Origin: Paenibacillus spiritus
Lineage (GTDB): Bacteria; Bacillota; Bacilli; Paenibacillales; Paenibacillaceae
Assembly (NCBI RefSeq): GCF_008710135.1
Contig: NZ_VYKK01000004.1
Span: 248,001 to 312,000 of the forward strand
Direction: 5' to 3'
Length of the DNA: 64,000 nt
Below are positions 24,560 through 33,969 of this stretch, one piece after another. The notes under the pieces are model-generated. The model did no database searches and was not told the DNA's origin. It saw nothing but the letters and a program-made list of their open reading frames with translations. Position numbers and translations under genes: made by a program. Positions within the stretch are counted from its first letter, which is position 1, and the number at the start of each line of letters is the position of its first letter.

Positions 24560-25099
24560 CTATTCCACTCGGCTTTTGAAGCTTGGCGCCTGTGTGAGAT
24601 TGGCAATATAGACCGATACGTCCGCCACCGGAATGCCGGTGGTTTCCTGCACGAATTCATGCACCTGACGCTGGACTTCTCCGGTCAGCAGCGGCAGCGA
24701 ATGCTCGCCGTCCACTACGCCCCGGATCATGATCTCCAGCCCTGCCTGGGAGACCCGGATGCGGGACTTCAGGTCCCGGATGCCTTTGACACGCCCGGCC
24801 GCCTTCAGACTCAGATTCTCAATCGTCTCCATCGAAATCTGGATGTCGCCGTATTCCGTCCGCTGGTCCACCGACAGACTGGAGGTGCGGTCCCGGCGCA
24901 GCGAGATGTAGAAGAACCGCAGGCTGAGCAGAAGAAGCACGGCTGCCGCCGCGATCAGGAACGGAACGGCAGCATCCCAGTCCGGCACCAGATCGTCTTC
25001 CGACAGGACACCGGTCAGCAGGAGGATGGCGGCTGCCGAAAGAACTCCGATCGAAATGCTGTAAATAAACAGAAGAAGCCTGTCCACAATTTTAGCCAA
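24560..25099 (-). CDS. amaP: Alkaline shock response membrane anchor AmaP
   Basis: 179 residues. Two N-terminal membrane helices (LLLFIYSISIGVLSAAAILL, AVPFLIAAAAVLLLLSLRF) are followed by a cytoplasmic Asp23-like domain. In S. aureus AmaP tethers Asp23 to the membrane. Starts ATG 25099 and sits between the Asp23-family gene (107 bp) and DUF2273 (15 bp). Confidence 0.88.
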   Translation of the reverse strand: MAKIVDRLLLFIYSISIGVLSAAAILLLTGVLSEDDLVPDWDAAVPFLIAAAAVLLLLSLRFFYISLRRDRTSSLSVDQRTEYGDIQISMETIENLSLKAAGRVKGIRDLKSRIRVSQAGLEIMIRGVVDGEHSLPLLTGEVQRQVHEFVQETTGIPVADVSVYIANLTQAPSFKSRVE

Positions 25100-25143
25100 A
25101 AGCCTCTTGCCTCCTTATCGGACGGTCCTGCCGTCCCCATGAG

Positions 25144-25208
25144 AATATCCGCACCCGCGAAGGCCCCCAGAGCACGCGGCTCGGGGGGCCGGGAAAGATG
25201 CGGATATT
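25144..25208 (-). terminator. Large hairpin between asp23-like gene and amaP
   Basis: Perfect 10-bp outer stem AATATCCGCA/TGCGGATATT enclosing an inner GC-rich stem (GGCCCCC/GGGGGGCC). It overlaps the stop of the Asp23-family gene. There is no T-run, so it may be an attenuator or mRNA-processing and stability element rather than a terminator. Confidence 0.5.
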
Positions 25209-25614
25209 ATTTGACGCGGACGCCCGAATCGGGGTCTTCGATCTTGTCGGCGTTCTTGAACTGGACGTCGTGGATATGCACGTTGACCTCCACCACCGTC
25301 AGTCCCGTCATCGTCTCGATGGACCGCTTGACGTTGCGCTGGATCTCGCCTGCGACTTCCGGAAGCCGGTTGCCGTATTCAATAATGACCGATACGTCCA
25401 CCGCGGCTTCGCGCTGGCCGACCTCGACCTTGACGCCCTTGGAGAGATTCTTGCGGCCGAGCAGCTCGACGATACCGCCGGCAAAGCCGCCGCTCATTCC
25501 CGCCACTCCCTTGACCTCGACCGTCGCCAGACCGGCGATGACCTCGATCACTTCAGGCGCGATCTGGATCTCGCCGATCTCCGTCCGTTCAAATTCTGTC
25601 GGCATTGTACTCAT
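25207..25614 (-). CDS. Asp23/Gls24 family envelope stress protein
   Basis: 135 residues. Core pattern EIQIAPEVIEVIAGLATVEVKGVAGMSGG and SVIIEYGNRLPEVAGEIQ defines the Asp23 (DUF322) family, homologous to B. subtilis YqhY, which lies next to accBC there as well. YqhY is linked to control of acetyl-CoA carboxylase activity. Start ATG 25614. accC starts its own unit upstream, with its stop 93 bp away. Confidence 0.9.
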   Translation of the reverse strand: MSTMPTEFERTEIGEIQIAPEVIEVIAGLATVEVKGVAGMSGGFAGGIVELLGRKNLSKGVKVEVGQREAAVDVSVIIEYGNRLPEVAGEIQRNVKRSIETMTGLTVVEVNVHIHDVQFKNADKIEDPDSGVRVK

Positions 25615-25707
25615 GTATGCCCCACACCTTTCAAAGTTGGATCACGTCTCTTAATTCATATACTATACCATTTGGCGTACTTTATGACAAACCTTCCGAA
25701 GCCCTGG

Positions 25708-27051
25708 TCAGACCTCGTAATCCTCGAGAAATTTGATGTCGAAATTGCCGTCGAGGAATACCGGATGCTCCAGAAGCCGCTGATGGAAAGGAATCGTCGT
25801 GTGGATGCCTTCAATCGCAAATTCGGACAGGGCCCGTCTCATCTTCTGGACGGCTTCTTGCCGCGTGGGGGCCCAGACAATGAGCTTGGCGATCATAGAA
25901 TCATAGAACGGCGAGATCATGCAGCCGGGATAGGCCGCGCTGTCCACGCGGACGCCGAGTCCGCCGGGAGGCAGATAGAAGCCGATCTTGCCCGGAGAGG
26001 GCATGAACCCGCGCGCCGGATCCTCGGCATTGACGCGGCATTCGATCGCCCAGCCCTTGATCTCGATGTCTTCTTGGGTAAAAGAGAGCGGATGGCCTTC
26101 GGCGATCGAGATCATCTCCTTGATGAGATCGACGCCGGTCACCATCTCCGTCACCGGATGCTCAACCTGTATCCGGGTGTTCATCTCCATGAAATAGAAG
26201 CGGCCGTCGGGTCCCAGCAGGAACTCCAGCGTGCCTGCTCCCGAGTAGTTCACGGCCTGCGCGGCGCGCACGGCCGCCTCTCCCATCGCCGCGCGAATCT
26301 CGGGCGTCAGCACCGGGCAAGGCGCTTCCTCGACGAGCTTCTGGCGGCGGCGCTGTACGGAACAGTCCCGCTCACCGAGATGGACGACGTTGCCGTGGTT
26401 GTCGGCGATAATCTGAATTTCGACATGCTTCATGCCGGTCAGGAACTTCTCCAGGTACACCCCGGCGTTGCCGAAGGCCTTCTGGGCTTCCTGCTGGGCG
26501 GCGGTAATCTGCTTCACCAGCGCCTCTTCATCCTCGGCGATGCGGATGCCCTTGCCGCCGCCGCCTGCGGTTGCCTTCACGATGATCGGATAGCCGATCT
26601 CACGGCCAAGCTCCACCGCCTCCGCGATGTCGCCCACCAGTCCGTCGGAGCCGGGAATAACCGGCACGCCCGCCAGCTTCATTGTCTCCTTGGCAACCGC
26701 CTTGTCCCCCATCCGCGTAATCGCATCCGGGGAAGGACCGATAAAGGTAATGTTGCAGGATTCGCAGATCTCGGCGAAATCGGCGTTCTCGGCCAGAAAG
26801 CCGTAGCCGGGATGCACGGCGTCGCAGTCGGTCAGCGTAGCGACGCTCATAATATTGGTAAAGTTCAGGTAACTGTCCTTGGAAGGCATCGGTCCGATGC
26901 AGTAGGCCTCGTCCGCTAGGCGGACATGCAGCGAATCGCGGTCGGGTTCCGAATAGACCGCCACGGTCGAAATGCCCAGTTCGCGGCAGGCCCGGATAAT
27001 CCGGACAGCGATTTCACCGCGGTTGGCGATCAGCACTTTTTGGATATTCAT
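25708..27051 (-). CDS. accC: Biotin carboxylase subunit of acetyl-CoA carboxylase
   Basis: 447 residues. ATP-grasp enzyme that carboxylates biotin on AccB. N-terminal [19 protein letters not shown], glycine-rich ATP loop [12 protein letters not shown], catalytic [14 protein letters not shown]. Length and domain order are usual. ATG 27051 behind AGGAGG. 22 bp after accB, forming the accBC operon for malonyl-CoA synthesis. Confidence 0.97.
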   Translation of the reverse strand: MNIQKVLIANRGEIAVRIIRACRELGISTVAVYSEPDRDSLHVRLADEAYCIGPMPSKDSYLNFTNIMSVATLTDCDAVHPGYGFLAENADFAEICESCNITFIGPSPDAITRMGDKAVAKETMKLAGVPVIPGSDGLVGDIAEAVELGREIGYPIIVKATAGGGGKGIRIAEDEEALVKQITAAQQEAQKAFGNAGVYLEKFLTGMKHVEIQIIADNHGNVVHLGERDCSVQRRRQKLVEEAPCPVLTPEIRAAMGEAAVRAAQAVNYSGAGTLEFLLGPDGRFYFMEMNTRIQVEHPVTEMVTGVDLIKEMISIAEGHPLSFTQEDIEIKGWAIECRVNAEDPARGFMPSPGKIGFYLPPGGLGVRVDSAAYPGCMISPFYDSMIAKLIVWAPTRQEAVQKMRRALSEFAIEGIHTTIPFHQRLLEHPVFLDGNFDIKFLEDYEV

Positions 27052-27073
27052 CTCGTTCCTCCTAAGCGATCTA

Positions 27074-27583
27074 TTATTCCGGTCTCACCAGGAAGAGGGG
27101 CTGACCGTATTCCACAAGCTGTCCGTTCTCGGCAAGCACGGACACGATTTCGCCGCGCACCTCCGCCTCCAGCTCATTCATCAGCTTCATCGCTTCGATA
27201 ATGCATACCGTCGTCTTCTCCGTGACCCGGTCGCCTGCGCTGACGAACGGCGGCTTGTCGGGAGAAGCGGCGGAATAGAACGTTCCTACCATCGGAGATA
27301 CAATCTTATGTAGCCCGCTGTCCTGCGCCTCTGCCGGCGCTTCCGCAGCGGCGGGAGCCGGCGAAGCCGCAGTGCCTGCGGTCAAAACCGCAGCCTGCGG
27401 CGCCGGGGCCGGTGGGTACGGATACGGGTACAGCGGTGCCGCCGGACCGGGAGAAGCGGATTCCTGATGATCGGGCTTGCGGATGGCCAGCTTCATGCCT
27501 TCGCTCTCGACCACCAGCTCGTGCACGGATGAGGTCTGATCCAGCAATTTGATGAGTTCTTTGATTTCACTCAGTTTGAACAT
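27074..27583 (-). CDS. accB: Biotin carboxyl carrier protein
   Basis: 169 residues. An N-terminal helical part, a Pro/Ala-rich linker (about residues 45-90), and a C-terminal biotinyl domain with the biotinylated Lys in [12 protein letters not shown]. Begins [16 protein letters not shown] like Bacillus AccB. ATG 27583 behind GAAGGAG. First gene of accBC. Confidence 0.96.
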   Translation of the reverse strand: MFKLSEIKELIKLLDQTSSVHELVVESEGMKLAIRKPDHQESASPGPAAPLYPYPYPPAPAPQAAVLTAGTAASPAPAAAEAPAEAQDSGLHKIVSPMVGTFYSAASPDKPPFVSAGDRVTEKTTVCIIEAMKLMNELEAEVRGEIVSVLAENGQLVEYGQPLFLVRPE

Positions 27584-27749
27584 ATCTATCAGTTCACTCC
27601 TTCAGCTTCATTCGGTCCGATATTTATGTATTACCAAGTCCCTATTATGCTTCATTTCCCGGCATTTTAAAAGCCCCTTAATTCCCTTCCGGCCCATTCG
27701 ACGCCATCCGATCTCTCCCGACAAGCCGGGAGAAACTTCCCGCAACGCC

Positions 27750-27775
27750 CAAAAACCCCGGACCGGCCGGGGCTT
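27750..27775 (-). terminator. Terminator of the spoIIIA operon
   Basis: Stem CCCCGG..CCGGGG followed on the minus strand by GTTTTTGGG, 26 bp after the spoIIIAH stop. Confidence 0.65.
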
Positions 27776-27800
27776 TGGAAGGAAGGATCTGGCGTTTAGC

Positions 27801-28685
27801 TTACTGCTCGGAGACGTGCTGGACACTGATTTTGTCCTGGGTCACATTCAGCTCTTTAATGACGAGATCAATAATCCCGGCCGCCTGCTTGGCGTCAAGC
27901 TTGTCGCTCAGCACGACGACCTTATACGCGTCGCCGCCGTCCTCTTTCACGACGGCCTCGCCGAACTGCTTTTGCAGCTTGGACTCAATGCTCTCGATGA
28001 CCGCCTCGCGGTCTTCCAGCTTGCTCAGCTTCTCGGAGGCAGCCGCGCTCTCGGCCGGCGATTTGTCCATGTCGTTCATGATGGCCATCAGATCGTCGTG
28101 CTGCTTGATATTCTGCTGTTCCCGCTCAAGCATGTAGCTCTCGATCATCGCCGAAGCCGAAGCGTTCTGCGAGGCGACCTGGTTCAGCACCTCGGCGTCG
28201 CTCTTGCCGCCGCTCTTGGCGGTTGTGTCCGCTGCGCTCTTGGAAGCGTCGTCGCTCTTCGCCGTCTGATCCGCCGCAGGGTCAGCCGCCTTCTGCTCTC
28301 CGGCAGCCGCGGCTTCCTTCGCGGCGGCCTTGTCGCCGCTTCCTGCGGCTGCCGTATCGCCCGCTGTCTGCTCCTCCTGGACAGCCGGGCTGTCTGCGGT
28401 GGCCGGGTCCTTGACCGCTGCCGGATCGGCGGCGGGATCGGCAGCAGTGCCGTCCGTGACGCCGGCATCGGCGGCGTCGGTCACTTCCGTGGCCACGGCG
28501 CCGTCTCCGGCTGCGACCTGGGGCAGCGCATCGGGCGCATTTTTGACGGAATCGACCTGAATGGTGCCCGCCGTCTCCTTGGGCGCGGTAGAGCCCGAAT
28601 CCTCCGTGAACAGGTAATACGCCGACAGCACGACCATCAGACTGAGCATGGACACCAACCAGATTGTTTGTCTTTTGCCGTTCAT
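27801..28685 (-). CDS. spoIIIAH: SpoIIIAH, mother-cell channel protein
   Basis: 294 residues. One N-terminal membrane helix (TIWLVSMLSLMVVLSAYYLF), then an exceptionally long low-complexity Ala/Asp/Thr/Lys-rich stretch (about residues 35-160), then the YscJ/FliF-like ring-building domain ending the protein. In B. subtilis the protein (about 218 residues) interacts with forespore SpoIIQ to build the feeding-tube channel. The extra length here is all linker. ATG 28685 behind AAGGAGG. Confidence 0.92.
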   Translation of the reverse strand: MNGKRQTIWLVSMLSLMVVLSAYYLFTEDSGSTAPKETAGTIQVDSVKNAPDALPQVAAGDGAVATEVTDAADAGVTDGTAADPAADPAAVKDPATADSPAVQEEQTAGDTAAAGSGDKAAAKEAAAAGEQKAADPAADQTAKSDDASKSAADTTAKSGGKSDAEVLNQVASQNASASAMIESYMLEREQQNIKQHDDLMAIMNDMDKSPAESAAASEKLSKLEDREAVIESIESKLQKQFGEAVVKEDGGDAYKVVVLSDKLDAKQAAGIIDLVIKELNVTQDKISVQHVSEQ

Positions 28686-28714
28686 TTGATTTCCTCCTTA
28701 ATTATAGATCGCTA

Positions 28715-29350
28715 TTATTCCTGCTTGCGCGGGACAACGGAAATCCGGTAGCCCGGCACGTTGAGCCCTTTCTCGACGGCGTCGATGATCAGGCTCCGCA
28801 CCGTCCTGTTCTCTGCTCCCTTGGCGACGATCAGCACCCCGCGCACCTGCGGCTTGATCTTCTTGGTGACGATAGGAGTCTCCTCGCCGGACTGGCTGTA
28901 GGTCACGATGCTGCCGTCCCGGGTGTACTGCGTCGTATGCCGCTTGCCGCCGTTCGCATCCGTCTCGTCGCTGAGCTGCTGCGAGTCGTTCATGTTGCGC
29001 TGCACCACAATCTCTTCCGTAGAGTCCACCGTCACCATGATATCCACGGTTCCGACACCCACGATCTTCTCCAGAATCTCCTTCGTCCGGTCCTCCAGCA
29101 CCTGCTCGATCGATCCGAAGCTGTCGGGGCTTCCGCCTTGTGCAATCGTTGTCCGGGCTTCCGCCGCAGGCGGCTCCCGCCCCGTATTCTCGCTGTCCAG
29201 CTTCTTGACATGCACGAAGGAATTGAACAGCATAATTGCCACGCCGAGCAGTCCGATAATAATGAGCCAGCGGAAGACCGAAGAGCGCTTCGGATTGCCG
29301 TCTCCGCCGCCGCCCGCCCATTGCTCGATCCGTTTCAGCCAGTTCCCCAT
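28715..29350 (-). CDS. spoIIIAG: SpoIIIAG
   Basis: 211 residues. A membrane helix near residues 28-46 (FRWLIIIGLLGVAIMLFNSF) precedes a ring-building motif domain; the block VGTVDIMVTVDSTEEIVVQ and the C-terminal KGLNVPGYRISVV match the family. SpoIIIAG forms the large ring of the mother cell-forespore channel. ATG 29350, 29 bp upstream of spoIIIAH. Confidence 0.93.
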   Translation of the reverse strand: MGNWLKRIEQWAGGGGDGNPKRSSVFRWLIIIGLLGVAIMLFNSFVHVKKLDSENTGREPPAAEARTTIAQGGSPDSFGSIEQVLEDRTKEILEKIVGVGTVDIMVTVDSTEEIVVQRNMNDSQQLSDETDANGGKRHTTQYTRDGSIVTYSQSGEETPIVTKKIKPQVRGVLIVAKGAENRTVRSLIIDAVEKGLNVPGYRISVVPRKQE

Positions 29351-29381
29351 GCCCCGCCCTCCTTCATCTGCTCCTTCTCTC

Positions 29382-30140
29382 CTACAAACGCCGGGAAGCC
29401 GCCTCCTCTTCTCCGGCGCCGACCACCTTCACCACGCCCGGCCCAAGCTCCCAGTCTTTCTCCAGCAGAGAGGCGACTTCCCGGGCTTCGCCGTCCTCCT
29501 CCGCTGCGCTTCCCGCCGGTCCGGCGGCCGGGACCGATTTCTCGTCCTCTCCGATCCGCACCGTTTCTATGGGAGCCACTTCAATCGGCGTCCCGTAGGA
29601 GCCCGCCTCCCCGCTGTCTGCGCCGCCGGAACCCGGCTCTCCCTCTCCGCTTCCGGCCGGGCTTCCGGCCGTCGGGGCCAGTACGACCCGAACGGAAGAA
29701 ATGACCGGGACCTCCGTTCCCGAAGCCCCCTCCTTCTGCACCGACAGCGCCACCGTGACGGTTACGCGGCGGCGGTCGGTTCCGGCGGCAACAATGTCTT
29801 CCTTCATCCGGACCGCCACTTCGGATGCAGCGAGCTTCAGACTCTCCCGCTGGCGTCCGGCGGACAGCTTCTGTCCTTCCGCCAGAATGGCCGCCAGATC
29901 GCTGCCGTCTTCCCGGCGCGCCGCCGCCGTCTCCTGTCTGGAGATCGCCTCCCCGAGCTCGGCGGCGGCGTTTCCCTTCAGCAGATCGACGATCGGACTG
30001 AGCATGGTCAGCAGCACCAGCAGGCTCAGGACCAGCCGGGCATACCGCTGCATGGCTTTGCCGGGCAGCAGCATTTCGACAAAGGAAGCCATCAGGACGA
30101 TCAGCACCAGTTCCCGCAGCCAGCCTCCGAGCCAGCTCAT
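29382..30140 (-). CDS. spoIIIAF: SpoIIIAF
   Basis: 252 residues. Two N-terminal membrane helices (LREIVLIVLMASFVEMLLPG-like start, YARLVLSLLVLLTMLSPIVDLL) are followed by a soluble domain with long Gly/Glu/Ala-rich insertions near residues 150-200. Position in the operon confirms identity. Longer than B. subtilis SpoIIIAF (about 206 residues). Confidence 0.92.
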   Translation of the reverse strand: MSWLGGWLRELVLIVLMASFVEMLLPGKAMQRYARLVLSLLVLLTMLSPIVDLLKGNAAAELGEAISRQETAAARREDGSDLAAILAEGQKLSAGRQRESLKLAASEVAVRMKEDIVAAGTDRRRVTVTVALSVQKEGASGTEVPVISSVRVVLAPTAGSPAGSGEGEPGSGGADSGEAGSYGTPIEVAPIETVRIGEDEKSVPAAGPAGSAAEEDGEAREVASLLEKDWELGPGVVKVVGAGEEEAASRRL

Positions 30141-30199
30141 ATCCGTTCCCCCTTCTGCATGAGCGGGTCAGGTCAGGCCGAAGGACGGCTCCGCTCCCG

Positions 30200-31690
30200 C
30201 TATCTCATCATTACCGTGACATTGCCGGCGGCCAGCAGAATCGTTACCGCGAGGAAGAACATCAGCGATACGGCGGCCAGCGCCGCAAAGACGTACATCA
30301 TGCTTTTGCCGATGGTCTGCAGGCAGCTCACGATCGGCGTTCCGCCCAGAGGCTGCATTACCGCTCCGGCTACGTTGTAAATGAGCGCCAGCACCAGAAT
30401 CTTGATTGCCGGGAAGGCGCAGAGAAAGATGATGATGACGACGCCGGAGAGACCGATGGCGTTCTTGACGAGCACCGAGGCGGAGACGACGGTATCGGTG
30501 GCGTCCGCGAACATTTTGCCGATAACCGGGACGAAGTTGCCGCTGATGTATTTGGCCGCCCGCAGCGTCACGCCGTCGGTGACCGAGCTGGTGATGCCCC
30601 GCACCGAAATGACGCCGAGAAAGACGGTCAGCAGCACGCCGAGCATACCCGATCCGAGACTGCGCAGCAGATTGGCCAGCTGGGTCAGCTTGTACTTGTC
30701 GGACATCGAGCTGACCAGATGCAGAATGGCCGAGAAGAACAGCAGCGGGAACACCAGCGTGTGGATCAGCGTCCCGACCGTATGGATCATGAAGACGATC
30801 AGCGGATGCGTCACCGAGACGGTAACCACGTTGCCCATGGAGGCCAGCAGGGCGAACAGCAGCGGGATCATCGCCAGCATAAAGTCGATCATTCGGTCAA
30901 TGGCGTCTTTGGCGTATCCGATTGCAATGCTCACACTGTTGACCGCGATCACCAGCACGACCATATAACAGAGCCAGTAGGCGACCTGGCTGACCGTCTT
31001 GCGTTCAAAGGCGCTCTGCAGCGTCTCCAGAATCATGCTGAGCACGCTGATCATAACGATGGTTACCAGCAGCTTGCCGTTGTACATGACTTCATGCCAG
31101 GCGAAGTTCAGCAGTCCCGAGACCATCCGGCGGAAGCTGAGGCCGTCGCCCCCCGGGAGCAGCATATCCATCAGCGAAGGCGTGGCTCCATCCGGAAAAA
31201 ATCCCCCGTAGTCCTTCATCAGCTGGTCCCAGTACTGCTCCACCTTGTCCTTGGGCAAATCGTCGATCTGCCCCTTCACCCATTCGTTGACGACCGATCC
31301 GCTGCCGCCCGCTCCCCCGGAAGACTCCGGCGCGTCCGAGGAGCCGCCGGTTCCTCCGGCAGCAGCGCCGCCTTCGCTATCGGTCCCGTAGACCGAGTCG
31401 CCGGCGGCTCCGTCTTCGCTGCCGGCGCCGGAACCGTCGGCGCTGCCCGTCCAGTCCGCCGCATAGGCCGCCCGGACGGCGGCGGCAGGTTCCGCCGCGT
31501 AAGCACCGGCCAGGCCCGTCCCCGGGGGGCCGGTGCCCGCCGGAAGAGCGTTTGCTCGGGCGCTTGCCGCCCCCGCCCCCAAGAGGAGCATCGGGGCCGA
31601 TAGGAGCGCTGCGAAGAGCACAACCAGAACCGCCGGGCGCACAGGAGGAAGACGGAGTCTGATCCGGCGGGCACCTATCCGCATGTCCAA
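30200..31690 (-). CDS. spoIIIAE: SpoIIIAE, polytopic channel protein
   Basis: 496 residues. A signal-like N-terminus (VLVVLFAALLSAPMLLLGAG) and a roughly 90-residue Gly/Ser/Ala/Asp-rich extracellular insert precede the conserved multi-helix domain (KLLVTIVMISVLSMILETLQ, GTLIHTLVFPLLFFSAIL, FVPVIGKMFADATDTVV). B. subtilis SpoIIIAE is about 400 residues, so the insert is an addition. The start is TTG 31690, with GGAGGG 8 nt upstream; ATG at 31684 is an alternative. Confidence 0.93.
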   Translation of the reverse strand: MDMRIGARRIRLRLPPVRPAVLVVLFAALLSAPMLLLGAGAASARANALPAGTGPPGTGLAGAYAAEPAAAVRAAYAADWTGSADGSGAGSEDGAAGDSVYGTDSEGGAAAGGTGGSSDAPESSGGAGGSGSVVNEWVKGQIDDLPKDKVEQYWDQLMKDYGGFFPDGATPSLMDMLLPGGDGLSFRRMVSGLLNFAWHEVMYNGKLLVTIVMISVLSMILETLQSAFERKTVSQVAYWLCYMVVLVIAVNSVSIAIGYAKDAIDRMIDFMLAMIPLLFALLASMGNVVTVSVTHPLIVFMIHTVGTLIHTLVFPLLFFSAILHLVSSMSDKYKLTQLANLLRSLGSGMLGVLLTVFLGVISVRGITSSVTDGVTLRAAKYISGNFVPVIGKMFADATDTVVSASVLVKNAIGLSGVVIIIFLCAFPAIKILVLALIYNVAGAVMQPLGGTPIVSCLQTIGKSMMYVFAALAAVSLMFFLAVTILLAAGNVTVMMR

Positions 31691-31756
31691 ATCCGCTTCC
31701 CTCCTCTCCTAAAGCTGTGGCGGCATGCCCTTGCGGCCTTTTCGGCTCCCGGTCCT

Positions 31757-32146
31757 TCAGGCCGGCAGCAGCTTCATCACGGTTTCGATAATGATGCTGA
31801 TAATCGGCACCGCCAGCGTCATAATCAGCACTTTGCCTGCGAGCTCGATTTTGGAAGCGATGGATTCTTGTCCGGCATCCCTTACAATCTGGGCGCCGAA
31901 TTCTGCGATGTAGGCGATCCCGATAATCTTGAATACCGTCTTCAGATAGATCAGGTTCATGCCCGAAGATTCCGCCACCCGCCGAAGTGTATCGAGAATG
32001 ACCTCGATCCGCCCGATCAGGAACAGGAAGATCAGGAGGCCTGCCGTTACGGCCAGCAGAAAGGCGAAGATCGGCTTCTGTTCCTTCAGGACCAGAATCA
32101 GCACAGTGGCGAGCAGCCCGATTCCCACAATTTGAATGATCTCCAT
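31757..32146 (-). CDS. spoIIIAD: SpoIIIAD
   Basis: 129 residues with several membrane helices (IVGIGLLATVLILVL, FAFLLAVTAGLLIFLFLIG). Family pattern LIYLKTVFKIIGIAYIAEFG. Together with SpoIIIAC it forms the small membrane part of the channel. Begins 7 bp after spoIIIAC. Confidence 0.95.
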   Translation of the reverse strand: MEIIQIVGIGLLATVLILVLKEQKPIFAFLLAVTAGLLIFLFLIGRIEVILDTLRRVAESSGMNLIYLKTVFKIIGIAYIAEFGAQIVRDAGQESIASKIELAGKVLIMTLAVPIISIIIETVMKLLPA

Positions 32147-32153
32147 GGGCGCC

Positions 32154-32357
32154 CTATTGGAACAGGAAGATGGACTTGATTTCGGTCAGCAGGCCGTCCA
32201 GCATGCGGATGACCATGAACAGCACGACTACGAAGCCGATAAGCGTTACCCAGTGGGCGATATCTTCCTTGCCCATCTGCTTCAGAACGGTATGAATCAT
32301 GGCAATGATGATGCCGATCCCGGCGATCTGGAAGATGGCGTTGACATCTATGTTCAT
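32154..32357 (-). CDS. spoIIIAC: SpoIIIAC
   Basis: 67 residues, two membrane helices. It begins MNIDVNAIFQIAGIGIIIAM and ends KSIFLFQ, closely resembling B. subtilis SpoIIIAC. ATG 32357 has GAGGTG about 6 nt upstream; a GTG at 32366 abuts the ribosome site and is less likely. Confidence 0.95.
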   Translation of the reverse strand: MNIDVNAIFQIAGIGIIIAMIHTVLKQMGKEDIAHWVTLIGFVVVLFMVIRMLDGLLTEIKSIFLFQ

Positions 32358-32370
32358 GTGCGGCACCTCG

Positions 32371-32889
32371 CTAAAAAATCAGGATGACGATCAGCGCTCC
32401 GAGCAGGAGCCCCAGGCTTCTGCACATCTTCTCGTATTTGCTCTGGTCCTCGCGGGCCGATATCTCTTCCTGGCCGAGCTGCCGGAGAGCCATGGCGATA
32501 TGGCTCGTCTGATCGGCGCGGTCGCTGGTGCCGAGCGTGCAGCCGAGCTGGCGCAGCACCTCCCGCTCCGGCGCCTTCATCGCCGTCGTCTTCCAGAGCG
32601 CCTCCATCGCCAGCTCCAGTCCTTCCTGGGCGGATGCGCTTCGCGGCGGATTCATCTCCGACGCCGCCCGGCTGAAGAAGCCGCGCAGCGGTTCCCGGCA
32701 CTGCTGGGCAATCCGCCGCATCGCTTCGGGCAGCGGCGTGTATCCGTAGCGGATCTCGGTCTCCAGCCGCTGCAGGGCCGCGATCAGGCCGCGGATCTGG
32801 CGGGGACGATCCGCATACTGCCTCGCCTGGGCGAAGCCGGCCAGCGTGGCCGCCAGCAGCACAAGCGATGCGCCCAGCAGCTTAAGCAT
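32371..32889 (-). CDS. spoIIIAB: SpoIIIAB
   Basis: 172 residues. N-terminal membrane helix (LLGASLVLLAATLAGFA), central helical domain typical of SpoIIIAB (RQIRGLIAALQRLETEIRYG), C-terminal membrane helix (LGLLLGALIVILIF). ATG 32889 overlaps the spoIIIAA stop by 8 nt. The family is distantly related to GspF-type platform proteins. Confidence 0.94.
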   Translation of the reverse strand: MLKLLGASLVLLAATLAGFAQARQYADRPRQIRGLIAALQRLETEIRYGYTPLPEAMRRIAQQCREPLRGFFSRAASEMNPPRSASAQEGLELAMEALWKTTAMKAPEREVLRQLGCTLGTSDRADQTSHIAMALRQLGQEEISAREDQSKYEKMCRSLGLLLGALIVILIF

Positions 32890-33886
32890 CGGGCCGTCCT
32901 CCTCCGGAGCCCGCCGCCCGCGGCTGGAGAAGCGGGCGCCTCCGGCCGTCCAGCACCTGCCAGGCCAGTCCACGCGCCGTCCGGTTCAGAATGATGTAGC
33001 GCTCGAACAGCCCCTGTTCGATGATCCGGCCGAGCGCGGGACGGCGGGCCAGCTCCGCGATCTCCCGGCCGTGGGCCGTCGCCAGAACGGAGATGCCGGC
33101 GTGAAGCGCCTCGGTGATCGCCTCCGCATCCTCGTGCCGCCCGATCTCGTCAGCAATCAGCACTTCCGGGGACAGCGAGCGAATCATCATCATCATGCCT
33201 TCCGCCTTCGGGCATCCGTCGAGCACATCGGTTCGCGGCCCCAGATCGAAGGCGGGAACGCCCCGGCGGCTGCCGGCGATTTCAGAGCGCTCGTCCACGA
33301 TGCCGACCTTGAATCCCGGCCTCCCGCCGGCGGCAGCCGGTCCGCGCTCCCCGGCCGAAATCTGCCGGGCCAGGTCGCGGAGCAAGGTGGTCTTCCCGTG
33401 CTGCGGAGGCGACAGAATGAGCGTATGCAGAATTCTCGCGCCCCCCCGTTCTACCAGATGGGGGAGCACTCCGCTTCCCAGGCCCCGTACCTCGCGGGCA
33501 ATCCGGACGTTGAAGCCGGTAATGTCGCGGAGATAGGCGACGCTTCCCCCTTCCAGAACCGCCCGGCCCGCCAGCCCGATCCGGTGTCCGCCCGGAATGG
33601 TAATGAAGCCGCGGCGCAGTTCCTCCTCCATCGTGTACAGCGAGTGGTTGCTGATAAGATCCAGCATCCGCCGGCTGTCCTCGCGGTCCGACCGGAACGC
33701 CTCCTCCGGCACATCGGTCAGGCTTCCGGCGGGAGTGACAAAATGATAGGCTCCGGAGAGATTAATCTCCAGCGGCCTGCCTTCCCGGAGGCGGACCTCC
33801 TCGGTGCGGGCCGACAGTTCTCGGGGAAGCCGGGCAAGAATCGCCCGCACTTGCTCCGGCAGCAGTTCCATCCATTCTTCGGCCAT
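32882..33886 (-). CDS. spoIIIAA: SpoIIIAA, putative channel ATPase
   Basis: 334 residues of the secretion-ATPase-like family that may power the spoIIIA channel. Walker A is SPPQHGKTTLLRDLARQI. Also LIADEIGRHEDAEAITEALH as the Walker B/Asp box region and ISVLATAHGRE. The start is uncertain: ATG 33886 has a GGGGG tract 8 nt upstream, while TTG 33901 has GGAGAG only 3 nt away. A sigma-E-like CATAGAAA lies upstream near 33936, but the -35 is poor. First gene of the eight-gene operon. Confidence 0.95.
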   Translation of the reverse strand: MAEEWMELLPEQVRAILARLPRELSARTEEVRLREGRPLEINLSGAYHFVTPAGSLTDVPEEAFRSDREDSRRMLDLISNHSLYTMEEELRRGFITIPGGHRIGLAGRAVLEGGSVAYLRDITGFNVRIAREVRGLGSGVLPHLVERGGARILHTLILSPPQHGKTTLLRDLARQISAGERGPAAAGGRPGFKVGIVDERSEIAGSRRGVPAFDLGPRTDVLDGCPKAEGMMMMIRSLSPEVLIADEIGRHEDAEAITEALHAGISVLATAHGREIAELARRPALGRIIEQGLFERYIILNRTARGLAWQVLDGRRRPLLQPRAAGSGGGRPDA

Positions 33887-33969
33887 ATTCGGTACCCCCA
33901 AACTCTCCTCTGTGACAAGCTGTAATTCATTTCTATGCTTGTACGCCGCCGATCATGACTACCAATCTA

